Notes under the pieces: generated by a model
Seen by the model: the letters and a program-made list of their open reading frames with translations, nothing else
Told to the model about the DNA's origin: nothing
Databases searched by the model: none
Shown: piece by piece, positions 47,138-57,900 of the stretch
Numbering within the stretch: the stretch's first letter is position 1
Layout: every line of letters begins with the position of its first letter
Program-made: the position numbers and the translations under genes
NCBI RefSeq assembly: GCF_963674925.1
Contig: NZ_OY771649.1
Location: 1,426,001-1,490,000, forward strand
Origin: an uncultured Draconibacterium sp.
GTDB lineage: Bacteria > Bacteroidota > Bacteroidia > Bacteroidales > Prolixibacteraceae
DNA: 64,000 bases
Reading direction: 5' to 3'

Positions 47138-48166
47138 TTAATCCAAAGAAATCGAAAACTCCTCATACTGCAGATTATTGTCGCGGTAAACCAGTTGATC
47201 CATGGCATGATGAGTAACACCGCTAACAGTATAGTAGTAATCTATATTAATAGTCATATGTCCACGATCACCCCACACAACAGCGTTCGGATCGTCTGCA
47301 GTGACAAATGTACCTGTTCCGGTAACCGTATCGTCGCCAGTTGCCGATGTAATAGTTATGTTGCCAGATTCGTTAAAAGTTAACTCCACTTTAAAGTTGT
47401 CGCCCTGATTTTGTCCACCTAAACGATCCATAAAACAGGTTGTCATCGATTTTGTTGAAAGCAACGTCAAGAGATCCTGCTCTACATAGTCAGCCTTGTA
47501 GGTGAATGTTTCCACAACATTTCCACTATCATCAAGTGTCTCGTCAACACCACTATGTAAAAACATTCCATGATATGGATTGATATATTTTACGGCAAAC
47601 AGTGTATAATCTTTTGGCTCGAAACCTGGCATCCAGTCCGAATTCACACGGCGGTCGGCAGAGGAGCCAATTTCGGGAAGTGGCATACCTGCTAAAACCG
47701 AATCCTGGGTGCTTGGTTCTATTACCAAAGGAATTACATAATTCACTTCTGTTGAAAGTGTATCGGCAAAAAACGCATCGGTAAGATTTACTCGAATTTT
47801 GCCATTAAAACTTCCCGCCGGGATAGTAATAGTATTAAATTCCATTGGTTCGTAATAATTTGAAGGAAGCACTTTTAACGGACTACCATTAACTGAAGCT
47901 CCATCAACTAATTCCGGAGCCAAACGGATGTTAACTGTACGTTCAATAGTATTTTCGTACATCCCTCCAACCGAGGCACCAATGCTAAAGGCATGTTCCA
48001 AATCAATGGTGTTATCTGAGCGGCTTTCACCCAAAGCTAAAGTACGTGCCGGATACTGAATCGGGAAATATACAGTTTGAAAATCATAATCTTCAAATTC
48101 GTTTTCCTGATTTTCGCAGCTAAACAAAGCAACTGCAAATGCGATTAATATTAAATATTTCTTCAT
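47138..48166 (-). CDS. DUF1735-type surface glycan-binding lipoprotein
   Basis: 342 residues from Met at 48166. The frame opens at 48289, but only here does a lipoprotein signal begin (A-L-F-S-C, Cys17); the upstream stretch lies inside the inverted-repeat element. N-terminal region Y-F-P-I-Q-Y-P-A-R-T-L-A-L-G-E and R-T-V-N-I-R-L-A-P-E is the DUF1735 (BT_3987-N-like) domain. A C-terminal domain from about 190 (D-Y-T-L-F-A-V-K-Y-I-N-P-Y-H-G-M-F-L-H) resembles DUF5627. Such proteins follow SusD in many PULs and act as surface binding partners (SusE-like position). Separated from susD by 130 nt containing a large inverted repeat. Confidence 0.8.
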   Translation of the reverse strand: MKKYLILIAFAVALFSCENQENEFEDYDFQTVYFPIQYPARTLALGESRSDNTIDLEHAFSIGASVGGMYENTIERTVNIRLAPELVDGASVNGSPLKVLPSNYYEPMEFNTITIPAGSFNGKIRVNLTDAFFADTLSTEVNYVIPLVIEPSTQDSVLAGMPLPEIGSSADRRVNSDWMPGFEPKDYTLFAVKYINPYHGMFLHSGVDETLDDSGNVVETFTYKADYVEQDLLTLLSTKSMTTCFMDRLGGQNQGDNFKVELTFNESGNITITSATGDDTVTGTGTFVTADDPNAVVWGDRGHMTINIDYYYTVSGVTHHAMDQLVYRDNNLQYEEFSISLD

Positions 48167-48180
48167 TGTATTCTTTTTTA

Positions 48181-48290
48181 GATTTTTCGATATAAGATTT
48201 GAGTAGTGAGTACAGAGTAGTGAGAAGTTGAATTCCAACTTCGGAAAAATCTTGTATATATTCTCACTACTCATATCTAAAAATCTCACA
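48181..48290. repeat. Nested imperfect inverted repeat (REP/MITE-like) between susD and DUF1735 genes
   Basis: Outer arms GAGTAGTGAGAA (48215-48226) and TTCTCACTACTC (48261-48272); inner arms GAAGTTG (48224-48230) and CAACTTC (48236-48242) with loop AATTC. GAGTAGTGAG also recurs at 48201-48210, and flanking AGATTTTT-like tracts mirror each other at both ends. No coding potential. A mobile palindromic element or a transcript-processing hairpin are both possible. Confidence 0.65.
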
Positions 48291-48296
48291 GTCTAT

Positions 48297-49967
48297 TTAG
48301 TATCCCTCATTTTGAATTAGGTCGTATTTCAACGTTTCATTGTAAGGAACAGGCCCAAATATATGATGAGCATCGTAGTTACGTCCCTCAACATTTACAA
48401 CTGACATGCTAACCTGGTCGGGAGCAATGCTAATTCCTGTTGCAGTCTCTTTCAATACATTGGTTAATCCCCAACGACGGATGTCCCAGAAACGGTGCCC
48501 TTCGAAACAAAGTTCAATCCGGCGTTCGTTACGAATTACTTCGCGCAAACCTGCCTGATCCAAACCAGCCAGATATGTATTAGGTATGCCGGCACGATGC
48601 CAAAGAGCTTCAATTATTTGCACAGCCGCAAAACCACCAATAACGTCATTCGGGCCAACGGCTTCGTTGGCAGCTTCAGCAAAGTTTAACAAAGCTTCAG
48701 TATAACGCGCATAAGTATAAAAATGCTGGCCTCCAACAGGGCTCGAAAGTGCAGGATCAATATCCACACCTTCTTGTAAAAACTTACGTAAATAATAACC
48801 TGTTTTAGTTGAATACTTATCGATTCCAGGCGCATCAATGCCACTGCCACTGTAGGTGTAAATTGTACCTCCATGATACGATGCCCCATTGTAAAGAATA
48901 TATTTTCCTAAACGAGGATCGCGGTTTTCGTAAGATGCACCCGTTTCTGCCGGAGTTCCATCTGCCATTGGAAAAGCATCAACCAAATTCTGGCTTGGTC
49001 CTGTTTTTCCCTCACCGAATAATGATGGAGGGAAATTATCCCTCTCCCAGTTTGTTTGATTGGTCAATCTTGCAGAAGCCCAAATAATTTCAGAACTGGA
49101 AGGATCGTTATAGAATTCAAGATCCGAACCTTTTAACCCATCTAATCCTCCGTTGTTATTCAATACATCAGCAGCCATCTGTGCCGCTTCTTGCATGGTA
49201 AATCCACTTGTAGAATACGATGGACTTGCAGCGTACAAAGCAACTCTGGATTTTAGCAAACGAACAGCTAATCCGTTAATTCGGTTGGTATTACGTGCAC
49301 CATTTACCTGGTCAACCAGAACATCGCCTGTATCTTCCCATTTATTTGGAAGATTCTTAAGTGCTTCGTCGCAATCAGCTAAAATAAAATTAACACAGTC
49401 GGCAAACGACGAACGCGGAATTTCATAATTGTCATCCTGACTTAAAACCTTGTCAACTATTGGGAAACCAAGCAATTCTCCATTGGTACCAACACCCGAA
49501 TGTTTTTGCAATAACATAAAGTTATACCAGGCACGCAAAGCATGTGCTTCACTGCGCAGTTTTTTTGCAAACAATTCGTTTTGCATGGTATTCTCCCACG
49601 ACCATTCAACACCATCCATATTTTCAAGGAAAGTATTGATATAGAGAATACTCTCGTATGCGCCGCCCCAGGTTCCAATTGGATTATTCTGCGCGTTCCA
49701 TCCCCCGTTTACCATTGATACAATGTTAGAAGCCGGGTCATTGGTCACTGCATCATCGCTGGCTACAGCTTCATTAAAATTATAATTTGTTGGAAGCCCT
49801 TTGTAGGCCTTCATTATAAATCCTTCTGCAAACTCAGGATTAGCCAAAACTACATCGAGCGTCAATCGGTTGTCGTCATTTGGCTCTAAATATTCCTGGC
49901 ACCCCGAAAATACGAGGCTAAAGAATAGTACAGCTATTAATGATATTCTTGTCTTCATAATTTTCAT
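48297..49967 (-). CDS. susD-like: SusD/RagB family lipoprotein (second SusCD pair)
   Basis: 556 residues with lipobox V-F-S-G-C, Cys23 (a start three codons later would suit the signal equally well). SusD features: R-S-E-A-H-A-L-R-A-W-Y-N-F-M-L-L-Q-K-H-S-G-V, R-L-L-K-S-R-V-A-L-Y-A-A-S-P and the C-terminal Y-A-R-Y-T-E-A-L-L-N-F-A-E-A-A-N-E-A, I-R-N-E-R-R-I-E-L-C-F-E-G-H-R-F-W-D-I-R-R-W-G. Stop-to-start distance to susC is 3 nt. Glycan-binding partner of the transporter at 49971. The C-terminal E-G-H-R-F-W-D-I-R-R-W block is shared with the third SusD but not with the one at 18854. Confidence 0.95.
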   Translation of the reverse strand: MKIMKTRISLIAVLFFSLVFSGCQEYLEPNDDNRLTLDVVLANPEFAEGFIMKAYKGLPTNYNFNEAVASDDAVTNDPASNIVSMVNGGWNAQNNPIGTWGGAYESILYINTFLENMDGVEWSWENTMQNELFAKKLRSEAHALRAWYNFMLLQKHSGVGTNGELLGFPIVDKVLSQDDNYEIPRSSFADCVNFILADCDEALKNLPNKWEDTGDVLVDQVNGARNTNRINGLAVRLLKSRVALYAASPSYSTSGFTMQEAAQMAADVLNNNGGLDGLKGSDLEFYNDPSSSEIIWASARLTNQTNWERDNFPPSLFGEGKTGPSQNLVDAFPMADGTPAETGASYENRDPRLGKYILYNGASYHGGTIYTYSGSGIDAPGIDKYSTKTGYYLRKFLQEGVDIDPALSSPVGGQHFYTYARYTEALLNFAEAANEAVGPNDVIGGFAAVQIIEALWHRAGIPNTYLAGLDQAGLREVIRNERRIELCFEGHRFWDIRRWGLTNVLKETATGISIAPDQVSMSVVNVEGRNYDAHHIFGPVPYNETLKYDLIQNEGY

Positions 49968-49970
49968 CTT

Positions 49971-52900
49971 TTAGAATTTAGTTACAAATCCGATTGAGAA
50001 ACTGCGCGTTTGTGGCGCTTTATCGAAATTCACTTGGGTTAGGTCTTTGTTTTTGCTGATAGTGAGCATATCAGCAGCACGAACAAAAACTTTTGCATCT
50101 TTTAAAACTCCGCTTACGTTGTTGCTTTTAATGTTGTAAGCAATTTGAAGTGTAGGAATTTTAAACCAGTTGTTTTTGTATAACCAGTAGCTTGAATTAC
50201 GGTAGTTATTATTATTTTTTGTAGATGATAAGCGTGGATATACCGCGTTTACATCTTTATTGTTCGGACCGTAAGCCTGGTTGGCAAATTCAGGGTATTT
50301 CATTTCACCATAAAAACGATAATAGTTATTCCAACGGTTATTGTAATTACTGGTTTGTCCAATACCCAATGCATAAAAGTCAAATGCTTTCAAGCGCAAT
50401 TTCACGTACAAACTATACTGAAAGCGCGATGTACTGTTCCCAACTTCCATCTGGTCTTCATTATCAATAATGCCGTTTCCATCCTGATCGACATATTTAA
50501 TATCTCCAGGCTGAACATTACCATACGATGATGTTGGCATTCCGTCTTTTAGGCTGAACACCTGATTAACGTAATCAACAGTTGTAAAATCACTTTCAGC
50601 ATATAAACCATCAGCTACTAATCCCCATATTGCATCGGTTGCCGCACCGTCTTTACTTAAATAGGTATGTGCAGCGTCGTACATTGGTTCTTCGATCTGG
50701 GTAATTTTAGGAATTGAATACACAAGGTTAGAGCCCACAGTTAAATTCCACTCGCTACCACCTGTTGTATAACTTATGCCTAAATCGAAACCGGTATTGC
50801 TTTCGGCATTGTAATTATTGTAGAAAGGAATAGCTCCCATTAAACTTGGGTAAGTGTATTCCATTTCGGTTACAATATCGCCTAATTCTGAATTAAAGAA
50901 AGATGCCTCTAACCACAACTTCTTACTAAGCAGTGCTGCATCCACGCCCAAAACAAACTCGGTACGTTTTTGCCAGCCAATATTACTTGAACGGGTTACA
51001 ATGTTCATTTCTTCGTTCGAATTGTTTCGATTATTGTAGAAGAAATTACCTCCACGTTGGTAAGCTGTTTCGTACAAGAAATAATCAGAATAAGCACCAT
51101 CGTTATTCATTGCATCTGCAGCGGTATACCAAAGGTCATTTTTCAATATACCAAAGTTGGCACGCAATTTCAGGAAGTCGAAAGTTTCACTGTCGCTCAT
51201 AAAATCTTCTTCAGAAAGAATCCAGCCCAAACCAATTGCTGGTGTAAAAGCCATATTATTATTATCAGCCAACTTTTGAGTACCTGCCATTACCAATGCT
51301 ACATCGGCAAGATATTTTCCTTTGTAAGCATAGTTGCCGGATAAACCAAAAGTCAAATTTTTAAAGTCCTGCAAATTATCGCGGAATGAAATCTGGTCAC
51401 GATAAGCTAAACCAACAACAGATAATTCGCTGTTTTCGGTTTTCTTCTCGTAACTTAATGTACCGTAAGTACCAAAACGGCGGTGGAATGTTGCCGAAGA
51501 AGATTCGGTTGAGTAATTACCAACTGACTTATCTTCGCCAATTACCTGCGCACTTACTGAACCGTCTTCGTTTAAAACAGGATTGTAAACTGCATATTTA
51601 CTGTTCTGCGATGTTGTCAATCGGTTCATAAAATCGAATGTAAAATATACACTCGCTTTTAAGCCGGGAGTAATTTTATTCAAGTCCCAATCTAAACCGG
51701 TATTGAATTGCATGTAACGGTACATTAATTTACGTTCGCCACCTTTAATAAAGTCGCCATAAATATTGTTAGTGTAGGTATTGTTACCCCCCAAAAGCAT
51801 ACCGTCGATCAGCTTAGCCTTCCCCATAATCTCTTCACGTTCGGCATCATCAGTTATATAACTTGGATTCCAAAGTGCAGGATATGCATTGGGTACTGTT
51901 GAAGAAGCACGGCTCCAATAATCGGTGATGTTTGGCATATTTCTAAAATCAATTTTAGCGATACCATCCAATTTCATCGAGATATTATCAGTAATATCGA
52001 AATCAATGGCACCCCGAAGATTCAGGTTATTTTCAGTATCATCTGCCAGTTCAAACCAACCTGTCTTATGATTCCAACCCATGGTAACAAAGTATTGCGT
52101 TTTTTCGTTACCTCCCGATGCTACTCCACTAATATTTGTAAAGTTTGTACTTCCTTTCAGATAAGTATCACTGTAGAAATCTTCATCAGGATAGAAAGGA
52201 TTTTTACCGGCCATACCAATATCCTCTGTTGAATATTTAGCTAAACCTCCATCGTTTTCCAAGGCCTGGTTATATGCTTTCATATAATCTGCAGCTCCTA
52301 AAAACTCAGGAAGTGCCTTTTCCATGCTCATCCCTGTTTCTGCTCTGAAACTTAGTACACGTTTATTGGCTTTGCCGCGTTTTGTTGTTACCAGAATTAC
52401 TCCCTGATCAGCTTGAGCGCCATACATTGCTCGCGAAACCGGGTCTTTTAAAACCGTAATTGATTCCACTTCATTTAAGTTGTAAGTATCAGCTTCACGA
52501 GGAATACCATCAACTACAACAATTGCATCACCGCGCCCCCAGATATTCCATGCACCTTTTAATCCTGCAACTTTACCATCCAGCGCTGCATTTAAACCTA
52601 AACGCTGATCGAATTCCATTTCGTCAGCAATGTTTACCTGAGTTACTGCTCCTGTTGTTTTTCGTTTTTCAACAGTTGTAAACGGCACATTTACCATATT
52701 AGTTATGCCTGCAAGAATTAGAGGTTTTGTAAGCATTATATTGGTTGCATTGGCATCAACCAAAATCGGATCAAATCCTTTTGCTTCAACCAATACCTTA
52801 GTACCTTTTATCTGAATGGTATATTCACCATTCTCGTTTGCAAGAACCTGTACCGAGCCTTCGTCGCCCGAAATAAGGGCACCGGCAATGGCAGTTCCAT

Positions 52901-53009
52901 TTTCGTCGGTTATTGTTCCTGTGTAGCTTTTTTGCGCAATGGCAATGGTAACACTAAACAGAAGCAATGATATCATTAATATTGATCTTTTCATCTTTGT
53001 AATTTTCAT
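49971..53009 (-). CDS. susC-like: SusC/RagA TonB-dependent transporter with divergent plug (second pair)
   Basis: 1012 residues; Met6 (52994) is an equally good start. Signal peptide, then CarboxypepD_reg domain about 30-95 (Y-T-G-T-I-T-D-E-N-G). The plug has the D-G-I-P-R and I-T-V-L-K-D-P-V-S-R-A-M-Y-G-A-Q-A-D-Q-G-V-I-L-V-T-T-K-R-G signatures. In place of the usual I-R-G-x-G-S segment it reads I-W-G-R-G-D-A, and the hinge lacks the E-E-V-V-V-V-G-Y-G motif of its neighbour. The barrel ends S-I-G-F-V-T-K-F. Forms the second of two tandem transport pairs that are probably co-transcribed from 59763. Confidence 0.94.
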   Translation of the reverse strand: MKITKMKRSILMISLLLFSVTIAIAQKSYTGTITDENGTAIAGALISGDEGSVQVLANENGEYTIQIKGTKVLVEAKGFDPILVDANATNIMLTKPLILAGITNMVNVPFTTVEKRKTTGAVTQVNIADEMEFDQRLGLNAALDGKVAGLKGAWNIWGRGDAIVVVDGIPREADTYNLNEVESITVLKDPVSRAMYGAQADQGVILVTTKRGKANKRVLSFRAETGMSMEKALPEFLGAADYMKAYNQALENDGGLAKYSTEDIGMAGKNPFYPDEDFYSDTYLKGSTNFTNISGVASGGNEKTQYFVTMGWNHKTGWFELADDTENNLNLRGAIDFDITDNISMKLDGIAKIDFRNMPNITDYWSRASSTVPNAYPALWNPSYITDDAEREEIMGKAKLIDGMLLGGNNTYTNNIYGDFIKGGERKLMYRYMQFNTGLDWDLNKITPGLKASVYFTFDFMNRLTTSQNSKYAVYNPVLNEDGSVSAQVIGEDKSVGNYSTESSSATFHRRFGTYGTLSYEKKTENSELSVVGLAYRDQISFRDNLQDFKNLTFGLSGNYAYKGKYLADVALVMAGTQKLADNNNMAFTPAIGLGWILSEEDFMSDSETFDFLKLRANFGILKNDLWYTAADAMNNDGAYSDYFLYETAYQRGGNFFYNNRNNSNEEMNIVTRSSNIGWQKRTEFVLGVDAALLSKKLWLEASFFNSELGDIVTEMEYTYPSLMGAIPFYNNYNAESNTGFDLGISYTTGGSEWNLTVGSNLVYSIPKITQIEEPMYDAAHTYLSKDGAATDAIWGLVADGLYAESDFTTVDYVNQVFSLKDGMPTSSYGNVQPGDIKYVDQDGNGIIDNEDQMEVGNSTSRFQYSLYVKLRLKAFDFYALGIGQTSNYNNRWNNYYRFYGEMKYPEFANQAYGPNNKDVNAVYPRLSSTKNNNNYRNSSYWLYKNNWFKIPTLQIAYNIKSNNVSGVLKDAKVFVRAADMLTISKNKDLTQVNFDKAPQTRSFSIGFVTKF

Positions 53010-53033
53010 TTTAAATTTCTGTCTTGTTCACTA

Positions 53034-54905
53034 CTACCATCCAGGATTTTGTGGCCATCCTTCATACATTAAAGTCACATTGGTTTTAAAAGGCAACCAG
53101 TAATGACGTGTTTCAAACAGGTATTCCTGCACTACTTCTCGCGATGTATAGGTCACATCCTTGTCAAAATCCAAGCGATACAGATTTTTATCGAGCTTAT
53201 CTGCAATTTTCCAGCGGCGTATATCCCACCAGTAGTGTCCTTCGAAACAGAGTTCTACATCACGTTCGTTACGAACCAATAAACGGAAAGGGTGATCACT
53301 GGAAGTCTCGCCATGTCCGTCAAGTAAAGTTTGATAAGCTGCCGGATTAGCTGTAGCAGGCGGCATTCCGGCACGTTCGCGAACACGGTTAACCGCTTCT
53401 ACTGCTGTAAGATTAACACCAGAAACTGATGAGTTGGGGTCACCGGTACCTTCAAAAATTGCTTCGGCATAAATTAAATACACTTCTGCCAAACGAATCA
53501 TAGGAGTAGAGAAATCGAATTGTCTCCAGTCTTTATTTTTATTATCTACTCCTTTAGGCCAGTATTTATGTATAAAATAAGGATTCAATACAACAGCACT
53601 GTTGTCTTTTCCTCCTACATGACCTTCCAGTTTGAACTTACCGAAATCGTCGCCATGCACCCAGAAAGTTTTACGGAAACGTGGATCGCGGTTTTCCCAA
53701 CGTTTGTCGGCATCGTCATCGTAACCACCTTCTGATGCTTTACCTGGCTTATAACGTGTTCCATCGGCCATTTCCCATTTATCCAGATAATTTTGGGTTG
53801 GTGTTTCAATGGGTGCATTCCCTCCAAATCGCACGCCACCGTTACCGGTTGAGTATAAACGAGATAATGAGTTATCAAATCGTCCTTTTCCTTTACCTCT
53901 GTCGCGGATGCGTCCTAAAAGCGTTTCTTTTGCACTGTACGGATAGGTTCCATCAACAGTGGCAAACATCTGGCGGTAAGGGTCAAGGTCTTCTCCCGGA
54001 ATCATTTCTTCGAGGCTGTAAACACCTTTATCGGCCAGCTTAATTACTTCGCCAGCAGCCTTCGCTGCACGATCCATATAATCTTTATCGAAAGTTGCTG
54101 AACCGCCTGATTCTTCGTTGAATAATGGACTGCCGGCAAACAACAATGCTTTTGCCTTTAAAGCCAGCGCTGCACCTTTGGTAATACGCCCCAGGTTTGG
54201 CTGGTTGGTACCTGCCAAAGCTTCGGGTGCATCCCAAATTTCAGGAAGTAACTGGGCTGCTTTATCTAAATCATCAACAATACGTTCGTAAACGGCCTGT
54301 GTATTTTTATAAGTTTTACCATTCTTTTGGTATTCCCAAAAACGAGGCATTTTTAGGTTATCGGCTGTTAAAACGGTATCAACATAAGGAATTGATCCAT
54401 AAGCGCGAACCACTTCCCAATGCAAAAAAGCACGAAAAAAATGCAACTGCCCTTTTATTATGTCCTTTTCTTCCTGGGTCGCATCAGTTAACTTTTCAAA
54501 ATTTCCTAAACCAATGTTACACACACGTGCTCCATCCCAGCAGAAATCCCAGATACCATTCTGATGAATTCCATCACCAGAATTGTAACCATTAAAGATT
54601 GAACGTTGCCCTCCATCATTTGCCAGGCTCCAGTAAAGACCGTAAGAACCGTGATATCCTGAAACCCATGCCTTTGACCCCATTACTTCGCCACCCAAAT
54701 TTCCACTAACACAAATGGCATGAGTATTATAGTCTACAATAAACTCGTAACATTGGTCAACAAATCCCTGAAAGGAATTATAGTTGCTAAAAATATCTTC
54801 TTCAACAATATTTGCATCAGGCGGAACATCAAGATAATCCTCGCAGCTCCATGCACCTAAGGCAACTACTATTACAAATATGATTTGTTTATATATCTTC
54901 TTCAT
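53034..54905 (-). CDS. susD-like: SusD/RagB family lipoprotein (third pair)
   Basis: 623 residues, the longest SusD here, with lipobox A-W-S-C, Cys21. Features: Q-L-H-F-F-R-A-F-L-H-W-E-V-V-R-A-Y-G-S-I-P-Y, A-L-A-L-K-A-K-A-L-L-F-A-G-S-P-L-F, I-R-L-A-E-V-Y-L-I-Y-A-E-A-I-F, and the C-terminal N-E-R-D-V-E-L-C-F-E-G-H-Y-W-W-D-I-R-R-W. Starts 18 nt after its susC and is followed by the next susC 24 nt on. Surface glycan binding, lid of the transporter at 54924. Confidence 0.95.
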   Translation of the reverse strand: MKKIYKQIIFVIVVALGAWSCEDYLDVPPDANIVEEDIFSNYNSFQGFVDQCYEFIVDYNTHAICVSGNLGGEVMGSKAWVSGYHGSYGLYWSLANDGGQRSIFNGYNSGDGIHQNGIWDFCWDGARVCNIGLGNFEKLTDATQEEKDIIKGQLHFFRAFLHWEVVRAYGSIPYVDTVLTADNLKMPRFWEYQKNGKTYKNTQAVYERIVDDLDKAAQLLPEIWDAPEALAGTNQPNLGRITKGAALALKAKALLFAGSPLFNEESGGSATFDKDYMDRAAKAAGEVIKLADKGVYSLEEMIPGEDLDPYRQMFATVDGTYPYSAKETLLGRIRDRGKGKGRFDNSLSRLYSTGNGGVRFGGNAPIETPTQNYLDKWEMADGTRYKPGKASEGGYDDDADKRWENRDPRFRKTFWVHGDDFGKFKLEGHVGGKDNSAVVLNPYFIHKYWPKGVDNKNKDWRQFDFSTPMIRLAEVYLIYAEAIFEGTGDPNSSVSGVNLTAVEAVNRVRERAGMPPATANPAAYQTLLDGHGETSSDHPFRLLVRNERDVELCFEGHYWWDIRRWKIADKLDKNLYRLDFDKDVTYTSREVVQEYLFETRHYWLPFKTNVTLMYEGWPQNPGW

Positions 54906-54923
54906 AATTATAAGCTTTAAATG

Positions 54924-57900
54924 TTAAAACTGGAGGTTTACTCCTAATGTGAATTGTTTCTTCACCGGATAGTTTTTAATATCGAAGTTTGCACCTTCAC
55001 CATCGGTTGGCATATCGGTCCAAACGAACAGATTATTTCCGTTAACAAACACCCTTAGTTGGTTTAATCCAATTGGGTCTAACCAACGAGATGGCAGAGT
55101 ATAAGATAGTTCTGCAGTTTTTAAACGCAGGAAAGAAGCATCCCAAAGATTATAACTACCTGTGCCGCTATTCTGCTTTTTATAGGACAAATGCGGATAG
55201 GAAGGATTTTGATTGCCATACTCAGGTGTCCACGTATCTTCCAACATATTCTCGTAAATTGTTGGAGAATCGAAAGAATATGAGTCTAAACGTATGTTTT
55301 TGGTTACATTATAAACGCCATAAAATTGTACATTTAAGCTAAATCCTTTATACGATACACCTCCTGAAAAACCATAGGTATTTCTTGGGTAAACAGGATA
55401 ACCATACGGTATGCCATCGTTTGGATCAATCTCTCCGTTTGAATTAAAATCTACAAAACGAAAATCGCCGGGTAATACGTCGCTATTGTTTGAATAATCA
55501 AGCACGCCAGTGTATACATCATCCCAACTTTGCATTATCTCGCTTTCAAGTGAGGTACGATTCTGGCCTATTGAATAACCTTCCTGTTTTTGATAATCAG
55601 GTTTTAACTCCGGATCTTCTTTTTGCAGGATTTCATTTTTAGCAACGGTCCAGTTTCCCGAAACATAAAAGCTAAACGAGTTATTATATGACTTACGAAT
55701 GCTGGCTTCTACTTCCATTCCATTCGATTTTACAGCACCAATATTAGCGGCAGGAGCTTCTTGTCCAAATGTTTCAGGAATATTTCGTTGATTTGCAGCA
55801 ACCAGCATATCATCGCGATCTTCCCAGAAAACATCTAACGAACCTGTGAATACATTTTTAAAGGCTCCCCACTCGAAACCCAGGTTACGTTTGTGGGATG
55901 TTTCCCACTGTAGATCTGGGTTTCCGGGAATACCTTCAGAATATTTTAAAGGACCGTCAACCAAAAACGAATCTCCGAATTTTTCTTGTCTTTGCGTGTT
56001 ACCTGACCACATTGAACCTTCTGACCAGGTAGTAACATAACCCCACTGAATACCACTTAGTCGGTCGTTACCTACCACCCCATCCGAATAACGAACTTTA
56101 AACAGATTTACAAAGTCCACATTTTCTTTAAAGAATTTTTCGTTCGAAACGGTCCAACCTACGGCCACGGATGGGAAAAAGTCAAATTTGTAACCTGGTC
56201 CAAATTTCTCTGAACCATTATAAGAGCCATTTAATTCTAGCAAATATTTACGGTTAAAATAATAGGTTGCACGCCCTACCCAGTCTTCACGAAGTTCGGC
56301 CCAGTTACTACCAATTTCTGTACGTTGGCGACTAAAAAGAGCTAAACCGGTAACTTCATGTTTCCCGAAGGTTTTGGAAAAATTCAAACCTATTTCGTAG
56401 TACATATTTCGTCGTACACGATTCATATTATTGGTTGAAACAGATTCCGCTTCATATCCCAAAGGATTTTCTTCCCAGTTAAAACCAGAGCTTGCATTAT
56501 AACCTTCCGGATAGTAATAAGTAGTATAATCTTCTACATCTAGTCCATCAGGATGTTTATAACTTTGCGAAGCTTCATCCCAGTAACCACCCGATGTATA
56601 AAAATCAGGGTTAATTGTTTTGGTTAAAACACCATCATCGTTAATATTTTCTCCATTTGTTACAAACGAATTATCATAAGCAAACTTTCCTGCAAGTGAT
56701 AAGCCTTCCGTTATAAAATCAAGTTTTTGATTTAATTTAAAGTCGGTATTAATTTCCGTAGTATTAAACTTATTATACCCCGAAAAAAGAAGTCCCTCAA
56801 GCTCGTTAAAACCTACACGCTCGTATGTTTCCTGGCTATTACCATAAATACCATCTTCGTATTGAATAACCGGCCAGTTAGGAGCATGGTTGTATAAACC
56901 ATACCAAACATTATGGTAGTTAGCTCCGGAAGTTTGTTGTGCACCGTAGAAACCACTTAAATTCACAGAAAAGTCGGTTGTTTTTGTTAAAGCAAAATCC
57001 AGATTTGAGCGGAAGTTAAACCTATCATACGAATATTCTGGATCGTAGCCCTGCCCAACATCTTCGGTGGCCATAATATCGCCCACGTGATTGTAACTTA
57101 ACGAGCCAAAATACTTAACGAAGTTGGTTCCACCGGCAACGTTCATATTAAAACGGTGCGAACGACCATAGTCTTTCAGCATCATTTCAGTAAGATCCAA
57201 ACTCGGATAAGCAAAAGGATAAGTATTGTCGCGGTAATAACCTAAAATTTCATCGGGAACATAATCGTTCCAGCTGTCAGGATTTACTGCTGCTTCGTTT
57301 AGAATTGCACGATTACGCGACAGGATACCAGTATAAGCATCTTCAACCTGTGCTATTTTACTAATGTTTTCCCATGTTGTATTGGCCTCGAAAGTAAACT
57401 TTGGTTTACTTACCTTGCCTCGTTTTGTGGTTATAAGGATAACTCCATTTCCCCCTTTTACACCATAAACCGCAGTTGCCGAAGCATCTTTTAATACCGA
57501 AATATTTTCTACTTCGTTAACATCAATATCGTCCATGTTACGTTCAATACCATCAACCAGGATAAGTGGCGATGAATTGTTCCAAGTTGCTTTACCCCGA
57601 ATAAGAATTTCAGTTTGTTCATAATCGTTACCAGTAAGGTTACCACCTCCACCAGGAAGACCGGTACCGGTCATAACAGCAACACCAGGCATAGCACCCG
57701 CCAAAGCATCGGAAAGATTCGAAACATTACCTTGTTTCTTTAATTCTTCTCCTTTTGTTTGAGTAATGGCACCAACAACACTCTCCTTTTTCTGTGTACC
57801 ATACCCAACAACAACTACTTCTTCAAGTTCTTCGGTATCGGCGGCCAACGTAACATTTATTACTGTTTGTTCACCAACGACAATAACTTGTTCGGCAAAA

